A stretch of DNA of 64,000 bases from Sphaerosporella brunnea (GCA_008704415.1 VXIS01000264.1:1-64000); one strand, 5' to 3'; shown: positions 1 to 10,864, counted from the first letter of the stretch. A program made the numbers and translations. The notes: generated by a model from the sequence alone, not told the origin.

Positions 1-1634
1 ATCTAGTCGCCAGTGGCGTCCCTAGCCAAGTTACAGGACATGAGTATGAGATCAAATACTAACCCGGCGCAGCGAACATAGTCGCGGATGCTCTTAGCCA
101 ACAAGTGCACTAAGAAAAGAATGCTAAAGTCAATGTACATGCTATGCCAACAACGGCCAACGTTACACTGACGCGAATGGAACTCGAGATACAAGGCAAC
201 GCGGAGTTGCTACACGAAATTCGAAGTGGCCTGGAGCAGGATGAGGACTTTGCACTGCTGGTCACCCATTTCTGGGCAAGTACACTGGGAGGGAATGGCA
301 CAGCTATGGACAACCTGAGCCACAAGCAGCTACGCAGAAGCAGACGGATTGCGGCCCGTGCAAGGTGGTTTAAGTGGCATGATGGCCTCTTATACTACAA
401 ACAAGGTGAAGACCGCTACGATTTCCGATTATGCATTCCAGACACTGTCCAAGATCGAGTCATGCGAGACTGTCATGATAGTGAACTGTGTGGCGGACAC
501 CTGGGAGCGGCAAAACTGGCTCATGCGATTGCAGAACGGTTGTATTGCAAAGGGATACACGACTTGGCAAAGCGATGGGTGTCGACATGCGATATTTGTC
601 ATCGTATCAAACCAAACAACGCCTTGCCTTATGGTTTAACCATGCCGTTACCGATTCCAGGTGACCGAGGTGACAGAATACATATCGACTTTATCACCAA
701 AATGGCAGCATCAGAAAAGGGCAACGATACCATAGTCACAATCATTGATTCACTGACTAAGCGTGTCCGCTGGATAGCCACAAAGGAAGAAGGCCTCACA
801 GCCGAGGTCTTTGCAGATCTGTTTATAGAACATTATGTTTGAAATCGTGGCTTGCCGAAAGCCATTGTGTCAGATCGCTACCCTCGCCTCACAAGCACTT
901 TCTGGCGGACTGTCTGTGCTCGTGTGGGTATTAAACAGAAAATCAGCACAGCCTTCTAGCCTGAAACGGATGGTCTGGCTGAAAATGCCAATGGGGTTAT
1001 TAACGCTTCCTGAAGGCATACATAGCTTCAAACTCCAACTCTAGGATCGACACTTGCCACTTGCAGAATTCACTTACAATGCTTCTCGACACAAACCATT
1101 GAAGATTGAACCCTTTGTGGCCGATATTGGCTGAATACCGAGTTCGCCATTGGATTTGCAACTTCCTAGGCGACCTGAAGTCAACAGCAATTCTTGCGGT
1201 GCACACGGTTTTCTCAACCATTTGGCCACGGTGTTGCGTAAGGCTAAGCAGTGCGTACACGACGCTCAGGTCAACATGGTCATCGAGTCTGACAACCGCC
1301 GTCGCCCTCACCCATTCAAGGTAGGGGATTCTGTATTCCTTACACCCACAAGCTACCGATTGGGTATGCAAACCTGCAACACCATCAGGATGATGATTAT
1401 GGAGGCCCCACCAGTCGAAATTTCAGCATGAGTTTTTTTGGCCCATTTACCATAGTGGACTTGCGCGGCAATGCGGCTACGCTCGATACCCCGAAAATTG
1501 GTTACAGCCTCGCACCTACAATGTTAACCGCCTTCGGCCTCATCGGGTTGACCGTAACCGTCCTCACCCACCACCCCCACTCTTCGCTCCACCAAAGCGG
1601 GATTTGAGTACGAGGTGGAAAAACTCCTGGTGTA
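1..1634 (+). pseudogene. Gypsy pol remnant, left palindrome arm (RNase H end, integrase, start of chromodomain)
   Basis: This is the mirrored copy of the pol 3' part at 2604-4244. It carries the integrase zinc-binding region (H..H..CxxC, ending CDICHRIKP) and the first catalytic part (IHIDFITK...IIDSLTKRVRW) in one open stretch at 144-842. It then continues in broken frames to the EYEVEKLLV start of a chromodomain and a stop at 1632-1634. It shares the nonsense codons of the right arm and adds single-base deletions of its own, for example before the LTPTSYRLG stretch near 1343, where the right copy reads LNTHKLPIG. It is therefore the more decayed arm and cannot encode a functional integrase. 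Confidence 0.85.
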
Positions 1635-2603
1635 ACCTCCCCGTGAGCTTATAACATCCGCTATTTCACAGATGCAAATCAACTCAGAATCTTTTGTTTA
1701 TCAGACTTGATTAATACCAAGAGGATACTCGAAAACAGGTCACTGATCAACTCAGTATTTATTGATAGATAGTCGATACAATCTGGACTGCTCGAAAGGC
1801 CGTAAGGAAAGAAGAGAAGACAGTGAATGTAGGAAAAGCTCGTAGCTTTTATAGCCAACGATGCTAGATACATGATGTCATAATAGTTAGGTGGCAAATT
1901 CGTAAACAAGGAAAGAAGGGTCATAAGACCTACAAAGTCTGCCTTGCGAAGACTAGAAGGTTCCTTATGACGTAGTAAAGAAAGGCAAAGAAACTCGTAG
2001 AATACTGACATCATAAAGAAAGGCAAAGCATCACATAGAAGGCAGATATCATACCATCGTTACTGTGACGTAGTTTTATATCTTTTAGTAAGGAAATACG
2101 TAAGAAGTAATTACACTTAGCTAAGTGTAATACTTCTTACGTATTTGCTTACTAAAAGATATAAAACTACGTCACAGTAACGATGGTATGATATCTGGTT
2201 CTATCTGATTCTTTGCCTTTCTTTATGATGTCAGTATTCTACGAGTTTCTTTGTCTTTCTTTACTACGTCATATGGAACCTTCTAGTCTTCGCAAGGCAG
2301 ACTTTGTAGGTCTTATGACCCTTCTTTCCTTGTTTACGAATTTGCCACCTAACTATTATGACATCATGTATCTAGCATCGTTGGCTATAAAAGCTACGAG
2401 CTTTTCCTACATTCACTCTCTTCTCTTCTTTCCTTACGGCCTTTCGAGCAATCCAGATTGTATCGACTATCTATCAATAAATACTGAGTTGATCAGTGAC
2501 CTGTTTTCGAGTATCCTCTTGGTATTTATCAAGTCTGATACACAAAAGATTCTGAGTTTATTTGCATCTGTGAAATAGCGGATCTTATAAGCTCACGGGG
2601 AGG
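1635..2603. repeat. Unidentified inner segment of the palindrome (about 485 bp, mirrored)
   Basis: Downstream of the truncated chromodomain in each arm lies an AT-rich segment that meets its mirror image at 2120/2121. Each half has an open frame reading inward or outward (minus strand 1679-2026, plus strand 2213-2578) with the same hydrophobic, Leu/Ser/Phe-rich translation. I recognise no domain in it. Its inner ends begin TGTAAT at 2126 and end ATTACA at 2115, so it could be a 3' LTR. However, it shows no similarity to the putative 5' LTR end at 7971, so this is unproven. It could equally be foreign sequence fused to a truncated Gypsy. Confidence 0.5.
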
Positions 2604-5600
2604 TTACACCAGGAGTTTTTCCACCTCGTACTCAAATCCCGCTTTGGTGGAGCGAAGAGCTGGGGGTGGTGGGTGAGGACGGTTACGGTCAACCCGATGA
2701 GGCCGAAGGCGGTTAACATTGTAGGTGCGAGGCTGTAACCAATTTTTCGGGGTATCGAGCGTAGCCGCATTGCCGCGCAAGTCCACTATGGTAAATGGGC
2801 CAAAAAACTCATGCTGAAATTTTCGACTGGTGGGGCCTCCATAATCATCATCCTGATGGTGTTGCAGGTTTGCATACCCAATCGGTAGCTTGTGGGTGTT
2901 AAGGAATACAGAATCCCCTACCTTGAATGGGTGAGGGCGACGGCGGTTGTCAGACTCGATGACCATGTTGACCTGAGCGTCGTGTACGCACTGCTTAGCC
3001 TTACGCAACACCGTGGCCAAATGGTTGAGAAAACCGTGTGCACCGCAAGAATTGCTGTTGACTTCAGGTCGCCTAGGAAGTTGCAAATCCAATGGCGAAC
3101 TCGGTATTCAGCCAATATCGGCCACAAAGGGTTCAATCTTCAATGGTTTGTGTCGAGAAGCATTGTAAGTGAATTCTGCAAGTGGCAAGTGTCGATCCTA
3201 GAGTTTGGAGTTTGAAGCTATGTATGCCTTCAGGAAGCGTTTAATAACCCCATTGGCATTTTCAGCCAGACCATCCGTTTCAGGCTAGAAGGCTGTGCTG
3301 ATTTTCTGTTTAATACCCACACGAGCACAGACAGTCCGCCAGAAAGTGCTTGTGAGGCGAGGGTAGCGATCTGACACAATGGCTTTCGGCAAGCCACGAT
3401 TTCAAACATAATGTTCTATAAACAGATCTGCAAAGACCTCGGCTGTGAGGCCTTCTTCCTTTGTGGCTATCCAGCGGACACGCTTAGTCAGTGAATCAAT
3501 GATTGTGACTATGGTATCGTTGCCCTTTTCTGATGCTGCCATTTTGGTGATAAAGTCGATATGTATTCTGTCACCTCGGTCACCTGGAATCGGTAACGGC
3601 ATGGTTAAACCATAAGGCAAGGCGTTGTTTGGTTTGATACGATGACAAATATCGCATGTCGACACCCATCGCTTTGCCAAGTCGTGTATCCCTTTGCAAT
3701 ACAACCGTTCTGCAATCGCATGAGCCAGTTTTGCCGCTCCCAGGTGTCCGCCACACAGTTCACTATCATGACAGTCTCGCATGACTCGATCTTGGACAGT
3801 GTCTGGAATGCATAATCGGAAATCGTAGCGGTCTTCACCTTGTTTGTAGTATAAGAGGCCATCATGCCACTTAAACCACCTTGCACGGGCCGCAATCCGT
3901 CTGCTTCTGCGTAGCTGCTTGTGGCTCAGGTTGTCCATAGCTGTGCCATTCCCTCCCAGTGTACTTGCCCAGAAATGGGTGACCAGCAGTGCAAAGTCCT
4001 CATCCTGCTCCAGGCCACTTCGAATTTCGTGTAGCAACTCCGCGTTGCCTTGTATCTCGAGTTCCATTCGCGTCAGTGTAACGTTGGCCGTTGTTGGCAT
4101 AGCATGTACATTGACTTTAGCATTCTTTTCTTAGTGCACTTGTTGGCTAAGAGCATCCGCGACTATGTTCGCTGCGCCGGGTTAGTATTTGATCTCATAC
4201 TCATGTTCCTGTAACTTGGCTAGGTGACGCCACTGGCGACTAGATAATTTCCTCTGACCCAGAATGTGTTGCAGAGAGGAATGGTCAGTATAGATTGTAG
4301 TGCGCTTGCGTCCGTGAATGTACGCAGCCCAATGTTCCAGATTATCGTGAATAGCGAGGAGCTCATGATTGTAAGTAGGATACAGGCATTCCACCGCGTG
4401 AAGCTTTCGTGAAAAGTATCCCAACGGCCGTTCTACTGAATGTCGATTCCTTTGCTGACTCTGTGCTAGGACACCGCCAATTGCATAGTCTGAGGCATCA
4501 CAGCGAAGAATAAAATCTGCCTCCGGATCCATTGTTGCGAGTACTGGCGCAATGGTAAAAGCCATCTTGATATCGTCGAATTGCCGTTGGTGACTAGCTT
4601 CCCAATTCCATCGTGAGCTGGACGCTCTCCCGTCTTTTGTCAAGTCGTATAGAAGGGTTGTGCGGTGGGCAAACTTATCAATGAACTTTCGGTAGTAGCC
4701 TGCGAGACCCACAAACGACCGTAGCTGACTTGCTGAAGTTGGGGTCGCCCAGTTGCGCGCAGCTGCCACCTTCTTTTCCTCTGTATATAAGCCTTCCTTG
4801 GTAACTCGAAAGCTCACAAAAGTGACTTCACACATTCCAAACTCACATTTCTTGCCGTTTAACTTGAGCCCTGTTTTTCAGATCGATAATAGTACTGGTT
4901 GAACATGACTCTTGTGTTCCATAATTGTCCGTCAGTGAATAAGAACGTCGTCCAGGTATACCGCTGCATATCGTTTATGCGGGTGAAGGATACGATGCAT
5001 GTGCCGCATAAACGCGGATCGTGCATTGGCCAATCTTAATGGAATGACCTTCCACTCATAGAAACCCATAGGGGTGACAAACGATGTTTTGTGACAGTCA
5101 TCAGGGTGAATCCGCAGCTGATGATATCCACTGGCCCAGTCAACCTTTGTGAATATGATACCACCAAGCAGCTTGTCCAGCAAGTCCTCGATATATGGTA
5201 GTGGATATCTGTCTTTGACTGTTATCTTATTGAGACCTCGATAGTCAACACACATGCGAAGACTGCCATCCGCTTTGCGCATGAAAATCACCGGGGCTGC
5301 AAAGCGTGATCGAGAGTCTGTTACCAATCCGTTTTGTAGCAATTTGAGTATCTGACGCTCAAACTCCTCCTCTTCCGGATAGGTCATTCGATATGGGGTG
5401 CAATTCGGAGGCTTTGCATGCGGGTGAATTTCAATCCGGAAGTCATCTTTCGTTCGCTGCGATAGTCCGGTCGGGGCAGCAAACAGGTCGCTAAACTCTT
5501 CTCGAATCCGTGTGTGCCATCGTTCAACATTGGCAAATTTAGAATCTCTGTTCTGGCCATCGGAAGCCAGTTTGTTGAGACGCTCCCGTATATCTACCAC

Positions 5601-6278
5601 CCATAGGTGATGGGTCCTTGGTCGTGCCATCACTCGCCTAACTTGAGCAGCGCTAATTAGGTGAATCCCGGCGCGAGTTGCAACTTCTTCACAGTGAGCC
5701 GCTACCTCTCACTCCCTTCCCTGATGGGGTCGAAGCCCATAAAGGCTGCCAGCAATCATCAATTCTGCCTTCTTCTTTGCTGTCAACTGGCTACAATCTG
5801 CATCTAGGATATGCAATGTATTTGCATGATAGTCGATTAAGTGCGGATTCTTAGCCATCCAGCTCTTTCCAACGATTAAGTCATAGCAGCCCTTTAGGTC
5901 GTAAACAGTGTACCAGCCGCTGACGTCCACTGTGTTTCCCTTTTCCCCGCGGATTGTAGCCTTTTTTAGGTAGACCTGCCACCGCTCTTGCTCTTTCCCT
6001 GGTTTCCCTGCCGTGGTGACTTTCATCGTTCAGCATAGTCTTGGGGTCAGCCCCAATCGATTCACATACTTCTTGTCGATATAACAGTGCGACGCTCCGT
6101 TGTCTATCAACGTGTATGACGAGTGAGTTTTGCCATTCGCAGTTTCCACTTTGCCTTTAAAACGTAACAAATCTGAATGTACATCTGGCAGATCCGACGC
6201 ATTGAATTTGGTTAGGTACAAGTGGGCTGCTTGCGGTGGCTTAGTAGAGGGACGCTCAATCACCTCTACCATCTGCCT
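2604..6278 (-). pseudogene. Gypsy pol (protease, RT, RNase H, integrase), ten in-frame stops
   Basis: Pol replicates the element's RNA and inserts the DNA copy. One reading phase runs from 6278 to 2604 without a net frameshift. The aspartic protease motif is LIDNGASHCYID (usually DSGA). Reverse transcriptase spans about 5600-4932, with FTKVDWASGYHQLRI and the catalytic YLDD before VLIH. RNase H has LRCDASDYAIGG and TIYTDHSSL. The integrase has its HHCC region and IHIDF...IIDSLTK. A truncated chromodomain (FEYEVEKLLV) closes the frame. In-frame stops end at 6030, 5709, 4932, 4878, 4182, 4131, 3402, 3285, 3198 and 3108: six TGA, two TAA, two TAG. Pol lies in the -1 frame relative to gag, and they overlap at 6266-6284. 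Domain calls are from visible motifs. The protein cannot be made in full. Confidence 0.9.
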
Positions 6279-7699
6279 TTTCCCTCCTCCTCATCACTGC
6301 GGCTCATAGACTCTTCGTCACTCGTATCCTTATCTTTTGACTTCTTTTCAACCGTCGCTTGCTCCTTCACCACATTGATGAGCCTCTGGCCTCCCTTACC
6401 ACAGCGGCCTTCCTTCTGTTCTCCCTTTCGCTGTCCTCCCTTGCTCTGACGGCTGTCACCTCTGCCTTTCTGCTCTTTGGAATCCCTGGACTTCTGTTCC
6501 GATCCACGGTCCTTGGATTTCCATTCCGAGGAACGCTCACGAGTGTCCGAGGAAGGACAATTTTTTGCCATGTGACCGATACCCTTACAACGGAAACACG
6601 TAATTGAGGTAGACTTGGCCAGAGAGAGATCCATAGGTTGAGGGCCACCCATGTCATTGAGTGTTCGTGAAATCGCAGTGTTGATCGTTTGCTTGGCAGC
6701 TCCGGTGCCACCTTCCGCATAAGCTTCTGCGACCAGCTCCATTGCATCATCCAGAGTAAAAGGTAAGGTAGGTGCCAGCTTCTTCTGCATTCGAGCACTT
6801 GCACCAATCTGTGCCTGAAGTGCTTCTGAAAACTTCGCCACATACGCATCGTAAAGAGCATCGTTGCGGGTGAAAGAAGTTTTGACACTGATCATGCCAA
6901 GAAGCTCCGCATAACGGTTGTTTAACCATAACATATTGTCGCCTCACTTGAACTTCATTTCACTGAGCTCCTTCCGCACCAATGTCACAGCCACTTCGGG
7001 TACAAAGCGGAGTCGACAAGCCTCCTGGAACTCCTTCCAAGTTGTACGGTATTGGCCGTTTGGAGTTGGAATGGTCTGTCCATCAGTTTCAGGCCGTGTA
7101 GTCCACCAAGCCTGAAACCACTCGTATACCCGTCCTCCAAAGAATCGCCAGGCAGTATCCATAAGCTTGTTGTCCAGTTCCGCATTGGCAGGAAGCGCTG
7201 TGCCTCCCATTCGTACATAGTGTTCCAATTTTTCAATGAACGCCTGGACCAATTTGAGCTTCGGCTCTCCCATGAAGATTGGTGGTTCATGTCGCTTGGA
7301 AGGGCGATTTTTGGTTGACACTCCAGCTACTGGTAGCTGCATGCCTTGAAGTTCCTCCAATCGCTTTGACCGGCTGTGGAGTGTAGTAAAGTAGCTTTTC
7401 CAGTCTTCCGCATCCTGCCTAAACTCATTGCGCTGCTGAGCCATCACAGCAAGCTGAACGTCCCTGTTTTGCAGCTCAGCTTCCTTGGTCTGCATATCGA
7501 AGACGTGCGCTGCGTGTATAAACCGATCAAAGCTAAGGAGACCATGCGATGTCACTCCGGTCATCTGTTCAGGGGTTCCGTCCCTTGGGATGCGTGATCC
7601 AGCACCAACAAGAGCCAGAAGGGGTATCTGGTTCGCGGCATCGTCTGGGTTTGGCCAAAGGAACTCTCGGGAATCGCGGTCGTCGTTCTCCTCCATCAT
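6266..7699 (-). pseudogene. Gypsy gag (capsid/nucleocapsid) with one in-frame stop
   Basis: Gag forms the particle that packages the element's RNA. The frame starts at ATG ATG (7699), opening MMEENDDRDSREFLW. It contains a retrotransposon-gag core around WRFFGGRVYEWFQAWW...WKEFQEACRLRFVPE and ends in a basic, Lys/Arg/Ser-rich tail with a CCHC zinc knuckle, CFRCKGIGHMAKNC, near 6600-6560. The total is about 477 codons, a normal Gypsy gag length. The only lesion is a TGA at 6946-6944 after SEMKFK. The reading continues in frame after it, so a single C-to-T change of an Arg CGA codon is the simplest cause. Expression of pol would need the slip at 6284-6278. Confidence 0.88.
6278..6284 (-). promoter_or_regulatory. 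Probable -1 ribosomal frameshift site between gag and pol
   Basis: On the minus strand the heptamer G GGA AAA sits in the correct phase of the gag frame (GAG GGA AAA GGC), four codons before the gag stop at 6268-6266. Slipping back one base gives the pol frame, AGG CAG ATG GTA, which runs straight into protease. This matches the X XXY YYZ rule for -1 frameshifting used by many Gypsy elements. A downstream stem or pseudoknot was not established by eye. Confidence 0.6.
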
Positions 7700-7716
7700 T
7701 GTCGCTGTCGCTGAAT

Positions 7717-7880
7717 CGCGGTGTGTGTGTGTGTGTGTCGCCGAGTAGCGAGAAGATCAATGTCACTGAGTCACTGAGTCCCGGTGTCGCTGGGTCGCTG
7801 AGTCGCCGAGTCGCTGAGTCCCTGAGTCACTGTGCACTGTGTTGCTGGGTCGCCGAGTCACGAAGGAATCGCTATCGCCA
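7717..7880. repeat. GT microsatellite plus degenerate GAGTCGCT-type simple repeat
   Basis: A run of nine GT dinucleotides (7721-7738) is followed to about 7880 by imperfect repeats of GAGTC-GCT/CCT words. They lie in the untranslated leader between the primer site and gag of the Gypsy element. Confidence 0.85.
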
Positions 7881-7962
7881 AATCGCGATGGATTGTAGCC
7901 GGAGTAGTCCTCTGCACGCACTTCACACCTTCGCTAGGTCACGGGAACTGAAGGGTGTTGCT

Positions 7963-7970
7963 GCTACCAA
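7963..7970 (-). other. Gypsy primer-binding site (tRNA-Met type)
   Basis: The minus strand reads TTGGTAGC immediately after a TACA terminus at 7974-7971. TGGTAGC is complementary to the CCA-ended 3' terminus of initiator tRNA-Met, the usual primer of Ty3/Gypsy elements. It lies upstream of gag at the distance expected of a leader. Confidence 0.7.
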
Positions 7971-8143
7971 TGTAGAAAGTGATATGTAGAGGTCTAGCTT
8001 CTATTCGTGGCGTCTCAGCCTAGCTATAGGTAATTACATGCACTGCCTGTCACTCTATCCCAAGCCGCCTCTGTTTCCCCACAGGGAGAGTCATCGTTGA
8101 TGCGGTTATCAGAGCACTTCGGAGGATAGGAGGCATTTGGGGA
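7971..8143 (-). mobile_element. Remnant of the Gypsy 5' LTR
   Basis: The stretch just upstream of the primer site on the minus strand ends ...CTACA, as an LTR should. It is interrupted at 8144 by the conserved 3' terminus of a Helitron, so only about 170 bp remain. I could not match it to the segment at the other end of the element (2126 onward), so the LTR pair is not confirmed. Confidence 0.45.
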
Positions 8144-8152
8144 TACGAGTAA

Positions 8153-8178
8153 ACACCCGTGTGGTGACCACACGGTGT
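8153..8178 (-). other. Helitron 3' terminal hairpin, copy 1
   Basis: CCGTGTGG (8157-8164) pairs with CCACACGG (8168-8175) over a 3-nt loop. Three more pairs follow after a single-base bulge. A hairpin close to the 3' end is the termination signal of Helitron rolling-circle transposition. Confidence 0.75.
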
Positions 8179-8432
8179 GGAGTCATTAGTACAGCGCCAC
8201 TTAATGTAAAGTCATATGTTCGTTGCTGTCAGGGCGTATTGGTGGGAGACACAATGCAGTTGCCTTCAATTCGCCGAAATAAAAAATCGTTCCACAAAAA
8301 AATAAAAATAAAAGAAACCAAAAAAACCATCGTTCACACCAAAAGAAAATTGCACCGTTGCCGAAAAAAAAATTAAGACCCCGCAATTAATCCTCAAACA
8401 CTGCTGTAAAGACAATGTTCCTACACTATCCA

Positions 8433-8857
8433 TCATGCCCAGCTGCCATTTCCGGTGTCAGTACGGTTACCCTGTTGCCACTGTTTGCCCGAGACAGAGC
8501 AACATAGTTGCCCATGGCTAAAAACGTCCTCTCTGATGTCGATTCCAACATGTCGTAAGGATTGCCCTTGGGACTTGTTAATCGTCATTGAAAAGGCCAA
8601 GCGAACCGCATATTGTAACCGGATTAACTTGAAGGATATGTTCCCATCAGCAGTGCTGACCACTTTAATCTTCAGCTCTTGCAGGTTTTATATCGCTTTC
8701 CAGATTTCCAGACGGCGAACTCTTCAATTGGAAGTACAGGTTTATGACAGGTTCTGCAGGATGCGGTATTGTTTTCTTCCATGTCTCCAGTTAGATGCAA
8801 TGCGTATATGTTGAGGGAAAGGGAGGTTAACAGGTAAAGGGAGGTTGATGGGTTCAA
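8433..8857 (-). pseudogene. Helitron helicase fragment (Cys-motif plus PIF1 C-terminus)
   Basis: Two adjoining reading stretches are visible. The upstream one (8857-8672) holds a Cys pair motif, CRTCHKPVLPIEEF...YKTCKS. The downstream one (8663-8433) holds FKLIRLQYAVRLAFSMTINKSQGQSL and the end of the helicase core, GIDIREDVFSHGQL, where functional copies continue YVALSRA. Here it continues CCSVSGK. The ATPase motifs I-III of the helicase and the Rep nuclease are missing between the two parts. This is an internal-deletion derivative that cannot move itself. Confidence 0.75.
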
Positions 8858-9319
8858 GTCGAAACGCGGAAAAGGGTGGGTTCAAATAAGACTGTCCCAC
8901 TTCACCGCCTAACACTCACCCTGATAATCTAGCAGCGTAGTCGCTCAGCAGTGTCGTCGCTGAAGCTCCTCCATGGCTCCGCTCCAGAATGCGCCCCGCA
9001 TAACAGCTAATCACTCACTATTTTTCCTCATTGCGCCACCGTCAAAGCCACCGTGTTTAGCCACCGGTAAACGCCACCGGTAAATGCCACCGGAAAACGC
9101 CACACCGATGCCCTTTATCGGGATAGATGCAGTTCGTGCTCGGATAGGCGGAGTGTTGAGTTATGGAGTGTGCGCCACTCTATACTGTATATATCATCCG
9201 AGTATGAACTGGTGTAGTTTGATTAAGGTTTGGAGCTCGCGGCCGTTACTGCACTTAAGTACCTTGGATTCATCGCTTCTCCCAACGTTCTTCATGCCCG
9301 CTGAGTGAACTACAGCAAC

Positions 9320-9348
9320 GGCTATAGACAAGGATTCCGTCTATAGCC
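9320..9348. other. Isolated 10-bp stem-loop
   Basis: GGCTATAGAC (9320-9329) and GTCTATAGCC (9339-9348) form a perfect 10-bp stem with a 9-nt loop. It lies just upstream (on the minus strand) of the Helitron remnant and could be part of that element's 5' end or a leftover of another element. No function can be assigned. Confidence 0.5.
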
Positions 9349-9395
9349 TCAACACCAAACCAAGCACGGTCGGTATGACTCATAATCACATGCTA

Positions 9396-10864
9396 GGTGT
9401 TTGGGTCGTCCGCCATCACATAAAATGATTTGCACCGCACTGTACCACATGGGATGCTTTTGCGATCCTTCATGGTGTAAAGCGTCACTCCACAGTGTGG
9501 AGTAAGGTCATAGTTCAATTCGATGCCAATTGTTGAAACCTGGTACACGCTCATCGGGTTGTTTTTGCCGCAGGCTGGTAGGTATAGGACATTCCAGAGA
9601 ATGACTCGGGTAACCCTAAGTCCATCCACACAGGTAGAAGCATCGCAATATCCCCCATACCTGCCGCACTTACTCAACTCTCATCAGCAAAGATTGCCTC
9701 GTGCTCCGCGGAGTGACCTTCCAGTTGTGCACTCATTTGTGAAATTTCATCCCAGTGCAATGGCTTGTCGTACCGACTCGTACTGAAGTCCACCTTGCAA
9801 ACTGCAGTGATTGATTGGTAGCCACGCTCCCACGGATCTCATCAACGTTGACTGCCTTACCCCGGTGAAGCATTGCCCGCTGCTCCTCTTCGACCTCAAG
9901 CTTGTCGGGCAACAGCAGTAAAAAATCCATGCTCGCACTCAGGTAGCCGCCGGTTCCGGGTCCACCTTGACGATGTTGGCTTCACTCGCTGCCTTCTCTT
10001 TGGGAGCCTCAGCTGCAATCCCGTTCTCTTTCCAGAGATGTTTCGATTGGCATTCGAACTTTTTGTGTCCCTTCTTCCCGCAGCCGAAACACTTAATTGT
10101 CTTGTGCCCCTCGGAAGCTTTGGCACCCTCTGCTGATGCTCCTCCTCCAGTAGCCTTGCTATCCTCTTTCTTGCATCCACCAGTACCCTTCTTCGCAAAG
10201 AGGGCGGTTGAGCTTTGGGGGTTCATATACGCAGACGCTCCAAGGGGGTCGTATGCGTATGATCGCTCGAAGATTTGAACATATCGACACACTTTTGAGC
10301 CTTCCCAGTTATGCCTGAACGAAAGCCAGACATCACCAGTAGGTAGGCCCTGCATCGTGACTAAGGCAGGCACCTCCTCAGCGAGCACTGTACCGCTCGT
10401 GCGTGCTTCCGTGGCAAGGTTAAGCAGTGCAAAGTGGTAGGCAGACGGACTGTCAAAGTCCACTCTCCGAATCGCGTTGAGCGGGAACAATCCAGCGCTC
10501 TCATCAATCTTTGTGATACGCTTGCCATCCTTGTCAATCTGCTGCCACAGCAGGCTGAGTGCCGAGCCGTACAGTATATCGTTATACTGCTTGCGGAGGG
10601 ACGGGTAAATCGGCCCACGGATCCCTGCCGAGGCCTTGCCGACGATCTGATGCAGTTATCCCTCTGGATCAGGTAGCGTCAGAAATCGCTGAGGTAAACC
10701 GCATCTTTTGACTCAGAAGTCGTCTCGTTGACTACAGCCATCCATGCCTGTACACCGGCGAGGATATCGGCCGCTGCAAATTTGCCAGGTACATCATTTG
10801 CACCGCCGGCTACCGAAGTTGTGGTCGACGCAGACTCAGGAACTTCGGGCTGTCGGGGTCGCAC
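9396..10864 (-). pseudogene. Copia gag-protease fragment
   Basis: This stretch is collinear with the Copia element at 25858-30779 and belongs to the same or a close family. From 10864 downward it carries a Gag-like region, a CCHC knuckle CFGCGKKGHKKFEC (near 10090-10050), and a degraded protease stretch (VGTTSHCTGMKFHK, where the other copy still has the DSG triad). It ends with a GAG-pre-integrase segment with LYLPACGKNNPMSVYQ and CGTVRCKSFYVM. It ends near 9396, before the integrase core. Several frame breaks exist, and no LTR or target duplication was found. Confidence 0.8.

Larger units (their letters stand above)
1..4244. repeat. Large spacer-less palindrome (2 x about 2.1 kb)
   Basis: Bases 1-2120 recur in reverse complement at 2121-4244. 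The centre is a perfect 20-bp palindrome at 2111-2130 with no spacer. Integrase reading frames at 144-842 (+) and 3402-4100 (-) encode the same 232 residues. The arms are not identical. The left arm lacks one A near 1342 and one near 1040 that the right arm has, and the segments around 2025-2060 and 2190-2215 differ by several substitutions and a 2-bp length change. The left arm is still matching at base 1, so the palindrome probably extends beyond the window. The right arm stops being duplicated only because the window ends. Confidence 0.93.
2604..8143 (-). mobile_element. Ty3/Gypsy retrotransposon of chromovirus type, inactivated
   Basis: Reading the minus strand, the order is LTR remnant, tRNA primer site (7970-7963), gag with zinc knuckle, protease, reverse transcriptase, RNase H, integrase and the first residues of a chromodomain. 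This is the gene order of Ty3/Gypsy chromoviruses. The element ends inside the chromodomain at 2604, where it joins the inner palindrome segment. Upstream it is cut by the Helitron 3' end at 8144/8145, so neither LTR is complete. Decay is almost entirely by in-frame nonsense codons: one in gag and ten in pol. Confidence 0.88.
8145..9085 (-). mobile_element. Helitron remnant, copy 1 (internally deleted)
   Basis: The 3' terminus on the minus strand is a perfect 8-bp hairpin (8157-8164 with 8168-8175) followed by GTGTTTACTCGTA. The same terminus occurs in copy 2 at 43669 onward, and flanking DNA diverges right outside it. Inside are the C-terminus of a PIF1-type helicase and a Cys-rich motif. 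The stretch 8930-9080 matches the upstream part of copy 2 (44030-44170), including ACTATTTTTCC and CACCGTCAAAGCC. The Rep domain and most of the helicase are absent. The 5' end is not defined; 9085 is where recognisable similarity fades. Confidence 0.75.

Noticed and set aside
2213..2578. Open frame in the palindrome core as a membrane protein gene
   Set aside because: It is hydrophobic because the DNA is T-rich. The mirrored copy has the same frame only by duplication, and it lies where LTR or untranslated sequence is expected.
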